From positions 36,518,001-36,582,000 of the forward strand of contig CM114272.1 of the NCBI GenBank assembly GCA_050084515.1: DNA of 64,000 nucleotides, in the 5' to 3' direction. The translations under genes and the position numbers were made by a program. Position 1 is the first letter of the stretch; each line of letters begins with the position of its first letter. This stretch comes from Blasia pusilla (lineage: Eukaryota; Marchantiophyta; Marchantiopsida; Blasiales). Under the pieces are notes generated by a model that did no database searches, was not told where the DNA came from, and was given only the letters and a program-made list of their open reading frames with translations. Shown one piece after another: positions 46,188 to 57,152 of this stretch.

Positions 46188-46228
46188 TCTTACTCAAGAG
46201 TATATTGTTGATATACTCTTGAGTAAGA
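46188..46228. repeat. Perfect hairpin in the Helitron Rep relic, arms 18 nt, loop 5
   Basis: TCTTACTCAAGAGTATAT, TGTTG, then the exact reverse complement. The left arm encodes the conserved LTQEYI of Helitron Rep. The right arm stands where the family continues with YAK-type sequence. Confidence 0.93.
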
Positions 46229-46609
46229 GTATATCAACCATAATAGTAACTCATAGTAGAATCTGATATGCACCAACTATCTTGGGTTCTCTTAAATCAA
46301 AAGGAGTTGCAAGTTGAACTATATCAAAGTCTAAGAGTTTCATGTTTCAAAATGACAGGGGATAGGTGCAAGGTTGGGAGGCGCATTATATTGCCTTCTT
46401 CTTTTAGAGGGTCCACGCCATATGCATCAACTTTATCAAGATGCAATGGCCATAATGAGGCAACTCCGAAACCAGATTAATTTCTTGCAATGATGTGCAA
46501 TCCTAAATGGAGGAGATCACGCACTATTACCCGGTCAACAACCTCTGATAGACCAGATTTGATTGTGAAAGTTTTGAGAAAAAAAGAGCTACTAAGGCTT
46601 CTTCTAGAA

Positions 46610-46950
46610 GAACATCTTAGGTAGGGTTGTAGGTTACATTCATAAGGTTATATTCTATAAAAGAGGTTTACCACATAATCATATTCTAATTAAATATTCT
46701 TGATCATGAGGATAAGCCACGTTCTACATCACATTATGATGATATAATATGATCTCGAGGTCCCTAATCCAAACACTCATCCCAAACTCCATTCTACCAT
46801 TGCTAATTTTATGGTTCATGGCCCATGTAAGCGACTCAATCCCAATGCTACATGCATGGATAAGGAAACCAAGAAATGTACCAAAGGCTATCCAAAACTT
46901 TTCCAAGCATAACTACAAAGAGCGAGGGCGGTTATCAATTTATTGAAGGT
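46610..46950 (+). pseudogene. Helitron Rep HUH endonuclease core
   Basis: 46655-46690 reads KRGLPHNHILI; both His of the HUH metal site (CAT 46674 and CAT 46680) are intact. Just downstream DHEDKPRSTSHYDD and, in other frames, HSTIANFMVHGP and RLNPNATCMDKE follow the family order. In active Helitrons this domain nicks and transfers a single strand during rolling-circle transposition. Frame shifts around 46695 and 46760 inactivate it. Confidence 0.82.
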
Positions 46951-49900
46951 ATGCAATCTATGACATAAGTTTGTATCTTTTGGATAACTAGCACCTTACA
47001 AAAAAAACTAGCAAAATTCTCAATTATTTTATAAATATATGTATATATGCTATTCTATATTCCCTTTTTCCCCTTCTTTCTTATGATACAAAGTTGGAGA
47101 ATGGAATAAAAGTGTGAAGAAAGCGCTTGATCAAAGTTTGGACAATCGATGGGTTGTTCCTCTACAATCCTTTTTATGTACTCTTTGATTGTCATACCAA
47201 TTTAGAGATCACGAATACGATTTATGTTGTGAAATGCTTATATAAATATGTATAAAGGATCAATGCGATTTCATTTAAGGTGACAAATGATGGAACTCTG
47301 AAGAACAACAAGGAGGTAATTGATGAAACATTATCTTGATGGAAGATAATGACTCTTCTCTGATTATTTTTCTTTTGTTCAATATGTCCCATATAATTGA
47401 GAACATATGATACCTTACTAATTTTTAATCCTGATTATTGTGTGTCATATATAGATATGTCTCTTCTTCTTAAGCATGTTGGAGATGTTCAAGTTTAGCT
47501 TACGTATTTAAGCATCCAGAAGTATTATAAGGTTGTGAGTTCATGTACACAAGGTACAAATCATTTTCTTCAATTATCACGACAACATGGAGGAGATACT
47601 ACAAAAGGAATAGGGGAGACAACTCTTACATAACGGTCTGCAACTAATCGTTTAGATTCGAAGACTTGAAAATATCTATACATTGAGTTTCCTTCCTTTT
47701 ATCATTGAGCAAAAAGAGGGATTTGTAGAATTCAAAGGAGAAATGGTTGTGGTCATCCAATTGGTCCCTCATATCTTACTCACCCAAAATCTATTTCCAA
47801 TTTCACAATGTACTTACAAAGTACATAATTTTTCAAGCATCCTTGATTATTGCAATGTTAAGTATATTAAGAAAATACATTCAAGTTTTGATAGGTGAAG
47901 TAGAACGACATGGGTTGGTTGCCATTTCATCATATGCTTCGAGGTGTCAAATACGGTATAAATATTTGAGAGCTATGCACGGGAGATACAATATATCCAA
48001 CATTTAAGTGCCCTATTCAAATGGGGCTTTGAGGATGATAGATAATTGTTCTCATGCTTTCAAAAACATCGGAAATCAGTACATAAGCCGATGCGATTGC
48101 ATCAACTCTTTTATTATTTTGCAACATAATATACCAACTCAATCTGCTCAACTATAGAGTCAATTTTGAGGTCCCACTCATAGAGGATATCTTATGTGAA
48201 CGATGTCGTGGTAATTCTAATCCTATTTCTATGATAATAATTCTTATTTCCTAATTTTCTTTTTGACTTATTTTCCAAATCATTATTTGGCGCATGCACA
48301 AAATAGGGTTCCTTGATCTTGCTCCAAATTCTTTAATTGTTAACAAGCATTATTGGAAGTCTACTACATTTGCAAGGTCAAGGAGAACCATTATCCAATT
48401 CCCATATATGCCTCAAAGTTTAGCTTCATCTTTATATTCGTATTTGGAAGGAGAATAGCTCCCTATGATCAAGATGACTTACATGAACAAACTACATTAG
48501 GAGAAAACTTAAAATGATGGATAACGGTTGATTTGGGATGCTATACATGATAAACTCTAAGCTCTCCATCATTGTGGGTGATAATACTTCTAGTTCAAAA
48601 AATCTTCTTTGACAGGGGCATGATGGAATTGGAAAACATTCTTATACAATCTTCTTCTTGCAAGTGTAGGAGGTCATGAGGTGCTAGAGGCATAACTTTA
48701 GTTGTCACTTCATCGAGGATAGTTGTTTTTGTTAGATGGAGGGCGATTCCTACGTATTCATGTTTCAAGATTCAATCAATGTAGGTGAGAATTCTAATGT
48801 AAGTAAGTATCTTCCCATTTCATGAATTGCAAACTCTTTGATCGTGGTGAAGAGATATCTTGCCAAAAATATTACTATCTTTGAGTATTTTTGTAGTTTA
48901 TGTTAATAATAGCTAAGTTGCACTTGATTCAGGGTTTGGATTATCATATGGGATGAGGCACGTATAACTCATCGCCATGCATTGAGGTTGTAAATTGATC
49001 CTTTCAAGATATCATGGAAGTGGTATCAGGGCTTGAGAAATGTTCCATTTGGTGGCAAATTAATAATCTTTGGAGGAGATTTTACTTAAGTTTTCTTGTT
49101 GTTCATCGTAGAGGCCGTCCAAAAATTATTCAAGCTACATTTAAGAGGTGAACTTTACGGTCTCATGTGAGGGTAATGAAGCTTACAACGAATATGAGTG
49201 TTCAAAATTTGGGAGTGAACATGCGTATACAACAAGAAGCTTTTGCACATTGATTATTGGAGGTTTGAGAGGGTTGTGTGGAAATGATTATGAAAGGTTT
49301 AGTGACATCACCTTTTCAAGAGATACAACAATTCTTACACAAAAATTTGAGATGTTGATGACATCTCAACACAAGTCATGTCTAGATTCTACGGAGAGAT
49401 AATATTGGTTTTCAAATACTTTTCATAGGATTCTCCTCACGAGTTCTTCAATTATACGCATCAAAACTAAAATCATCTTCTAATTAACATATGTTTTGTT
49501 CTATGCAGGTACGTACTTACTTTAGTGTTGATTCCATTCCAGATGAGGAAATGAGTTATATCTACCCGAAAAAATTCTTAAATACGTGCTTATCTTCAAG
49601 TTTACCACCACATCGTTTAAGCTTGGAAATTAGTGCACCTATCATGCTTTTACGAAATTTGAACGGTTCAGAGGGACAAGCCAACGGAACTCGATTGGTG
49701 GTTAGTGGATTCATGCAACATGTCATTGATGCCGAAATCATCACAGAGAAGAACGTTGAAGATTGAGTCTTTATTCCACGTATCCCATTGATTATGTGAA
49801 ACTCAAGTTTACTTTTTGATTTGCGTAGATTTCAATTTCTTATTCGCCCCTTTATTTTCATTACTAGATTAAATTTTTAAAAAGATAAAAATTTACTTAC

Positions 49901-49959
49901 CTACATCAATATTTTTCATGATCAATTAAATGTAGCATTGTGCAGGTAGGAAAATAATA

Positions 49960-50030
49960 TAATTAATATCTTTCAAATGGGAACACTTCATGTGTAATAT
50001 TACACACTTCATGTGTAATATGGTATAAAA
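49960..50030. repeat. Palindrome and 18-bp direct repeat after the Helitron
   Basis: ACACTTCATGTGTAATAT occurs at 49983-50000 and 50004-50021. Their overlap forms the palindrome TGTGTAATATTACACA (49991-50006). It lies just past the Helitron coding end, where a terminal hairpin might be expected, but no CTRR end follows closely. Confidence 0.7.
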
Positions 50031-50039
50031 AAATATTTG

Positions 50040-51487
50040 AATGAAATAAAATTCTTCTTATTGATGTCTAGTATAGAAAGAATTTCACTACATGGGCACC
50101 TTACTAGTTGTACTGAACCTAAAACGAACTCCCCATCTCAAGGTAAGACCACCATCCTCAGCTGGACCAGCAAGTACTCATCCGGTGACCCCAGGAAAAT
50201 GGAGCACTTGAGAGCACACAAGAATGCTCATCACGAGATCATGTCAGTTGTAATTGTAAAGAGAAGAAGGGTAACAAAGTGCGCCCCCACCCCCACCCTC
50301 GCTTGCTTGCTTGCATTGTTTCTTCCGTTGCTGGCCTCGTTAAAGCCGTGGATGCCATCCACGAACTCGCTTTCGCCCTTTCCCCACGACCGGATGGATT
50401 TGCGCTACTGAACTCGATTCCTTCCTCGCAGAACTGCCACGCTCATGTCGGGTCCCTAGTCCCTGTCCCCCCGCCTGTGCTTGGAGAACCTAGAACACCC
50501 TGTCCCACTCTGCGGAGTCTGCGCGGGAGCCGAGTTGCAGGCGGTGCAGTGGAAAACGGTTCCTCCGTCCGTCCGTCCGTCCGTCCGGCGGCTCCTCTTG
50601 CCGGTTGCCCGCGTGCCACGAAAGCGCACACACCCGTGGATTGTACATCTCTGCGGTCTGAACTGTACAGCTTTTTTTTATTCCGTCCTGGGGCAGAGTC
50701 GGTCCGTGGCCCGCCCACTGGCGCTCGGCGAAGAGGAACCGCTGCCGCAGGCTCGGGAGAGATCGGTCGTATGGTTTTTCGTTGGGGTCCAGCAGCTCCG
50801 CTTCATTGATTGAAGCCCTCGCTCTGCTCGCTGTCACGAGGAGCGATCCTGCAAAGCACCACTGTAAACGCAGTTCCGTTGTCCGAACTGCATCTCTGCT
50901 CGAGTCTCGACTCGCGCCAGCACCGACGCAGCGAGAAACTACGACGCCTGACACGAGGCCCGACTAACTTTAATGCCAATCCCCCACCCACCTACCCTGC
51001 CTCCATCGCCTCCGAGCTCGGCCTTCGTCGACTTACTCTTTCTTTAGGGCCTACCGAGATCGGCGCATTTCGCCTACAGTCTGAAGCTCGACCTGCATTC
51101 GAGTCAGCTGCCCCCACGGCCCTCCCCGGCATCGGACAAGAGTAATCTCGCGCTTGCAGCCAGTTGCTCGTAAGGACCTGAAAGAGCGAACTCACGCGGA
51201 GCCGAGCCGTCTGTCTGAATTCGTGTGCGCGCACTTTGACTGGAGAAATCTGCCCGGTGCTTGATATGGTCGTCCGGTCCTCTCTTCTCATCTCATCTCA
51301 GTAAAAGTGGCTGCATGCTCTTAATCTCTCGCTCCCCATCTGGCTCGAGACCGTCAGAGTGGTCGTAGATATTTGTCTCGTCTTCTTGCCGTGCGGTTCG
51401 TTAGTATTTTCTGGCATCGCGGGTGGCAGATGGCTTGGTAACTTGCCAAGTCGAATCAGTTGCCCATCGCCCTCACGGATTGTAGCA
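50040..51487. other. GC-richer 5' flank of the protease pseudogene
   Basis: Base composition changes abruptly at about 50270 and stays high to about 52950. A (CCGT)n run sits at 50564-50587. Overlapping frames on both strands up to 176 codons lack any recognisable domain. The last few hundred bases probably include the old promoter and 5' UTR of the protease gene (CT-rich TCTCTTCTCATCTCATCTC at 51281). Confidence 0.45.
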
Positions 51488-52928
51488 ATGGGTCGCTCGG
51501 GCCGCAGGTCTGCCTTCGCTGGGACGGTCGGTTCGCTCTTGCTCTTGCAGCTCTCGTGGGCGGTGGATGTGCAGAACGTCCTCGAGCCCACTCTGCCAAT
51601 TGACAATGGCTCGGCACCGAGCAGGACGAGCGGCATGCGACGACTTCTTTCCGGGAGCTCTGCGGGGCTGCCGGAAGGCGTGAGTTGGATCTCATTCACA
51701 GAGACCACAAGGATTCTCCTCTTCGCAGCGGGAGCTCGGAGGATTTGACATTCGCGGAGCGACTCGCACTAGCTGTCCTACGAAGCAACAACCGGGCGAA
51801 GCTTCTCGGCAGAACTCTGGGCAATGTCGGGCAGACGACGACTGATTTTGAGTCATCTGTCGCTGTTGGCAACGGGGAGTACATCACGGACCTGGAGCTC
51901 GGCACCCCAGCAAAGAAATACTCGGTCATCGTGGACACGGGGAGTGATCTCACTTGGATCCAGTGTAGTCCTTGTTCGACTTGCTTCCGGCAACCGAGTC
52001 CTCTTTTCGACCCGTCGAATTCGAGCTCGTATAGAGCTCTGGAGTGCTCGGACACTCTCTGCCAGACTCTCCCGTCGTGGAGACATGCTCTCCGAGCTGG
52101 CAGTACTTCTACGAGTACGGTGATCAGTCGACCACCGTGGGGGTCTTCTCCAGGGAAACGGTGACATTGTCCAGCACCAACGGGATCAAACAGCAAGTCG
52201 GTGACATGGCCTTCGGCTGTGGGCACGACAACCAGGGCTCATTCTCTGGTGTCGATGGGCTGATTGGGCTCGGCCAGGGTCCTATTTCTTTCACTTCTCA
52301 GCTCAGCTCACTCTTCAGCAACAAATTCTCCTACTGCCTTGTGAGCATGGCGTCTTCCTCATCGCAGACAAGTCCCATGTTCTTCGGAGGAGCTGCCGTC
52401 CCTTCTGGAACAGTGCAGTACACTCCCATAGTGAAAAACAGCTTTCATTCGACCTACTACTACGTGGGGCTGACTGGTATCAGTGTTGGGGGCACCCTCT
52501 TGAGTATTCCAGTCAGCTCGTTTGCAATCGATTCATCGGGTAGTGGTGGTACCATCCTCAACTCGGGCACGACGATCACGCAGCTCGTGAACGGGGCCTC
52601 ACCGAGTTGTGGTGCAAGCCTTCCAAAGTCTCATGCACTATCCACAGGTGAAGGGTTCGCCGTCTGGCCTCGATATTTGCTTCGACGTCACAGGGTTTCA
52701 TCCATTCAGGTTCCGACTTTGGAATTCCATTTCGTGAACGCAGATATCAACCTTCCGGCTGAAAATTATTTCGTTACGGTGGACAACGCCGGAACACTGT
52801 GCCTAGCCATGGCTGGCTCGTACGGATTCTCAATTTTCGGAAACATTCAACAGCAGAATTACCGGGTTTTGTACGACCGAGCAGAGGGCCGGATCGGTTT
52901 CAAAACGATTCAGTGCAACGCTCTGTAA
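51488..52928 (+). pseudogene. Nepenthesin-type aspartic protease (pepsin family A1) pseudogene
   Basis: The ATG at 51488 opens a hydrophobic signal-like leader (GTVGSLLLLQLSWAVDVQN). After a one-base loss near 51686 the next frame has LDLIHRDHKDSPL, NGEYITDLELGTPAKKYSV and the first active-site loop VDTGSDLTWIQCSPC (Asp at 51934), with the Cys-rich nepenthesin insert. A shift near 52074 leads to FYEYGDQSTTVGVFSRET, CGHDNQGSFSGVDGLIGLG, FSYCLV and YYVGLTGISVGG. The second active-site loop reads NSGTT, with AAC at 52560 in place of the catalytic Asp codon. From about 52597 to 52700 the true frame is +1 (VVVQAFQSLMHYPQV, GLDICFDVTGF), then it returns to VPTLEFHF, GNIQQQNYRVLYD and a stop at 52926. 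No introns. In the family these are secreted or vacuolar endopeptidases. At least four frameshifts plus the Asp-to-Asn change make it dead. Confidence 0.92.
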
Positions 52929-54215
52929 GCAAAGTCACTGCATTGGCAACAGACGAGTGAGATCGCAATCGTAACTTCAATTCTATGCTGAAGCGCTGCA
53001 GTGGCGTGACTACAATCATGCGGTGGTTCCTCCACCCCAACTTGTACTTGGCTTGAATTACACTCTATACGATGGACAGAGAGGCTCAATTTGACAGGTC
53101 TAGCTAGCTAGCTGATAGGTCGAGGATCTCTATAGTCGGGTCCCGCCCTTCACACTTGTTCGAGCCAGATGAGCATGCACTACTGAAAAGGTATGTCCAG
53201 CGTTAGTGAGTCCTTGGGTGAAGGAGGCTACGCCATGGTAGGAATTTCGACTGCTCTGTTAAGTTATATCTGTAGCTCCAGCCCGTCTGGGATGTTGCTG
53301 GGATTTATTGTGACAAGATTTTGTTCCTCCTAGTCATTTGGCAATTGGTTGTGCCTTTTTTAACAATGAATTCATTGGACGTTTGGTGATCACTCTCCAT
53401 GCCCCTGTCAAATGACGTACTTGTAGGGTTACGAAAGTAGCTCGTTTGACTCTTGTACAAGACGATTCGTAAACTGCCCTAGAATCGGGCATCCATGTTA
53501 CGCTGGTACCGATAATTTTATAATTGCAGAGTCATAAGCAGAGCGTGTCTGGAGCTTTCAAGAAACCCTACTCTCTAACGCCGGCGTCTCTGACTGTGTT
53601 CTCCTGTCGCTTCATCTCGCAGCAGTCTTTTCATTCAGAGTCGGAGTCGTGAACTAGTCCCCTGCTGAAACGTAATTGCCGGCCCAGATCTGCCATTAAA
53701 GCCACTGACTGACAGATCTTGCCTCAGCATCTGGTCATACACAGCCGGCTTGTGATTTTCTATTGAATGCGGAGACGCTCACCTACCCTTGCCGTCGAAC
53801 AGTGGAGTGGATCATCGCAAATACTTCTTCCCATGCCGATAGCACTGCACTCCCCTCAGGCTCCTGGACTTACTGCACCTCGGAGCCAGTTCATCAAGTA
53901 ATGCGCGATCGAAAAAGGCTTCTATCGTCCTCAGCAACATCCCTTGGACACATCACCTGAAAAACCGAGATAAATTTGCGAGGCGCCTAATTTGAGGCTA
54001 GGAAGTCCTGGGCCACCTCAAAGTGACTACGGGAGCACTCACTCTTTTTGAAGGTCGGCACAAGCGACCATACATAGTCTAAACTTGCCCAGTACCTTTC
54101 TAATCCTCCACGGAAACAAAACTCATTAGATTTCCCCGTGGCACCAATACTCCCCAGCGTTAAATCCTCCATCCTGGCTGTGAATGCGGAACGCGAAGCA
54201 TGGATGCGTGGACAT
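52929..54215. other. 3' flank of the protease pseudogene, no gene seen
   Basis: A short (CTAG)n run at 53100-53113. Several frames of 60-80 codons on both strands, none with a motif. GC remains above the window average. Confidence 0.45.
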
Positions 54216-54325
54216 AGACGCATCAGGACACCGACCGCTCATAAACGTCGGCTAGGGTGGGAGGAAGCATCCGGACACCTGACCGCTCTCTTAAACGTCA
54301 GGTCGAGATCGGGAGGATGTCGGAA
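54216..54325. repeat. Two diverged tandem units of about 50 bp
   Basis: GCATCAGGACACCGACCGCTC..AAACGTC..GGGAGGA is followed by GCATCCGGACACCTGACCGCTC..AAACGTC..GGGAGGA. Confidence 0.7.
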
Positions 54326-55370
54326 ATTCACAACATCAGTTTCAAACCGCCCGTCTACGAAACGAGAATCGTGAGATTTCCCTCGTGTGGCCGTTCGTGC
54401 ATGGATAAGCCGCGGGAAGCCAGAGCTACCTCGTAGCATCGGTACAGGACCTGCACATGAGTTGGTTATAATAAACGCATCCATACCACGTATAGGAAAC
54501 CAGAGCGAGGTCGGCCCCGATTGGAGGTGCTGCTGCGCAACTGCAGAACGACATTTGAAAATTCTGGCGGTGAAGTCGAGAAGGTCCGGGCAGTTGCGAA
54601 CGAAAAGCTTCTAACCAGCGCTGAGGGTGGAGGGGAGGAATGTGCTGCGCGCAGACACTCCATCAACTCCGGAGAGGATAAGTTTGGTTTGGGCATACGG
54701 ATGTTGACCATGAATGCAATTAATGCATTTTACCTCTTTGGGGTCCACAGTCATCACTTCGACCAGGCTCTAGATGCTCGGGTCCTCTGCGGCGCAGAAA
54801 GGATCTTTCTTTTCCTCCATACAGCCGCTATATTTGGCGCCAGTCACCAGTAGAGGTCTTCATACGGAGTAGAAACTGTCAACACCATATACCTGGGCTC
54901 GTGTCTGCGGCCGATTGCTGGCGACCGTCTCCCGACACCTGCCACGCCTTCATGCGATCGTGTCAGATCCCCATGGAGGCTCACGGCGGGCAGGAAGCGC
55001 CGAGGGCTGGCCGCAGCTGCTTGGTATGGATAACCCCTGCCCGGGCCGCTGTTTCCACGATGTTTAACCTAACCCGACGTTGGAGTCGTCTGGTTCGGTT
55101 GTCAGCTCAACCTCCCGTCGGCAGCTCCGTCCAGGAGCTTCCCACGATGCCACTGACTGCCGGACGTCTGATCATCTACAAGACCGCCAACTGCCCACGA
55201 CGGAAAACTCGGGGGCCGGGGTCGCAACCGCAACTTTGGCGATTGCCTCTTTTCCCATATGCGTATTCCTTGCAGTTATATATTGGGGCGATTCAAACTT
55301 GCCCCGTCCAGAGGCCACACGTATGGTTTTCTTTTAAATATACAAATAAATATTTTTAACCATCAGAAAA
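54326..55370. other. GC-moderate stretch, unassigned
   Basis: The longest plus frame is 54901-55359 (152 codons, Arg/Pro-rich, no known motif). Composition falls sharply at about 55330, marking the end of the GC-rich island. Confidence 0.4.
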
Positions 55371-56790
55371 TTTATATCAAATTTGAGAGGAGGATGTCCT
55401 CATATTGAGGTCATATTGAATTGTTTTAACCCCAAACATATTACCTCCTAGGTTACTTGTTGTAAATTTGTGATCAATTGTCATAAGTGTGGGGCCTTTG
55501 AAGGGTGGGAGGAGACATAAATTAATAATCATGTGTTGAGGACACTTAGACAGCCTGCATGGTGAAAAAAACATGGCCGAGAATATGCAGGGGCCATAAA
55601 TAGTCATCTGAAACTGATGGGGCGCTTTGAACCACCATTTTTGGGTGGCTCGTTTTGCCCTCATAACATCATTTTTCCTTTTTTTCCCGTTTCTCAAAAT
55701 TGTTATGTTCTTTTTCTTAATTTCTAGAAAGTGAGATTGAGGCAATGTTGCTAACAACAATATAGATGCTATTCATTCCTCTCCAAAGTGTCCCGTCGAG
55801 CAAGAAGAATGTTAATCAAAGGGATTTCACACACGGAAGGAGCAGTATCATCCATTAGAAGATAATCATTATGGACGTTATATTTGAGCATTTGAGCTAC
55901 GATGTTATGGTATATTCAATGCTTTCATGTAAATTCTTCTCCATATCAAGATGTAATGCACGTGCATAATTTTGAAATTCTAAAATGTTATGTAGAACTT
56001 TTTAAAACCATTTCAAACCAAGCATGTTATAGTATTAAAGACCTAAACACCTTGGAACCCCAAAAGAATCATACGTGGGAAAACTTTGGAAACCATCATT
56101 ACTACTATATTCTTGCTTTGATTGAACTTGTAAAAGAAAAAAATTGTGAGTTTCTTGGAGATTCCCAAAAACTAGGATTTCAAGTTATATAAAATCTCTA
56201 AAACATAAGTCTAGTATGTGATATTTGCTCTTTGGAATTTTGATAGATATATTGTACTTATCACTAAGAATTCCCTTGATTTGTTATAGCGTTTACATAC
56301 ACTCACCTCGATCAGGCTCAAATCTTTGGATTATCTGGGTTGACAAATCCTTTAATTCTCTCTAGGAATCACATTGATTGCTTACAATGATCTAAGTTAA
56401 TAGTGATCTAGCATTCATAGCTTTTAGGCTAAGCCATAAATTTTTTGATTTGCCATCCCTTTTAAAAGAAAAGTCTTTATGCACTACCTCTCATGGTTGC
56501 ACAAAAATGGACATGAAACGGATAAGTCTAGACAAATCACAAACATGGATTGCAAGAGTCAGAACCCATATTCCCGATTCATGATGGAGCACGGTAGGCG
56601 AATGGTGCAATAGGAGGAGGAAGTGAAGGTGGAAGGTAAGTAAAACGAGGAAACTATAGAGCACTTGAGGCAAGTGGGGGGGAATGAAAAAGAATAGGAA
56701 GGTGGGTGTCAACGGACAAGTCCCTTGCATATCTGAACCTAAGTCCACGAACATCTTCTATCTTGTTCAACATAAGACTTTCTTCATGAA

Positions 56791-56792
<2 letters not shown>

Positions 56793-56830
<38 letters not shown>
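56793..56830. repeat. (AT)19 microsatellite
   Basis: Uninterrupted AT dinucleotides. Confidence 0.95.
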
Positions 56831-56832
<2 letters not shown>

Positions 56833-57107
56833 TCACCCATTCTATTTGGACATAGTCTCATTCTTCCTCTTTATGCAAGACAATTTCTATTGTTGTGTGA
56901 AATATATATCTTCAAAGATAATTTATTTATTCATATATCCAATTTCATTATGTGATCTATGATTTACACATAATAGTGGCGACCATATAATACAATACGA
57001 CAAGATAGCGAGGCAATAAGACAAAATAGGCAACATCTTGAATTTTTTGCTTGGCCTTATTAGAGTGGGTAAATAGAACAAAGGAAGCGAATAGGAACTT
57101 CATTGGA

Positions 57108-57152
57108 ATATATATATATATATATAATATATATATATATTTAATATATATA
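57108..57152. repeat. Interrupted TA-rich microsatellite
   Basis: TATATATA runs broken by AATATA and TTAATATA. Confidence 0.9.

Larger units (their letters stand above)
45420..49955 (+). mobile_element. Helitron coding region (Rep-helicase), decayed
   Basis: Read across many frames, the segment follows plant Helitron RepHel from its N-terminal part to near its end. In order: LQDMSHKHNPYVRIF (45650), HRDIIFKYM (45840), LGDWKKSQLQYFTIMDG (45972), LTQEYIVD (46190), NQKELQVELYQ (46288) and CNPKWRRSR with DRPDLIVKV (46498-46575). The HUH motif is GLPHNHILI (46664-46690). PNATCMDKE, WVVPLQSF and the Rep tyrosine stretch YKYV (47241-47252) follow. The helicase part has Walker A GHDGIGKT (48615-48638), Walker B IWDEA (48946-48960) and FGGDFT (49066-49083). 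Then come LTTNMSVQNLGVN, PPHRLSLEISAPIMLLRNLN and NGTRLVV (49606-49705), VFIPRIPLI (49770) and finally DQLNVALCR (49919-49945), the ALSR-like motif VI. Frames change repeatedly and many stops occur. Terminal TC and CTRR ends were not located. Confidence 0.88.

Noticed and set aside
47329-47351. 9-nt hairpin CATTATCTT/AAGATAATG in the Helitron
   Set aside because: Arms too short in AT-rich DNA to count with the perfect hairpins of 11 nt or more.
50279-50954. Overlapping long frames on both strands in the GC-rich flank
   Set aside because: Long frames on both strands at once are expected of GC-rich DNA; no motif in any.
53100-53113. CTAG repeat as a regulatory element
   Set aside because: A short simple repeat with nothing around it to support a role.
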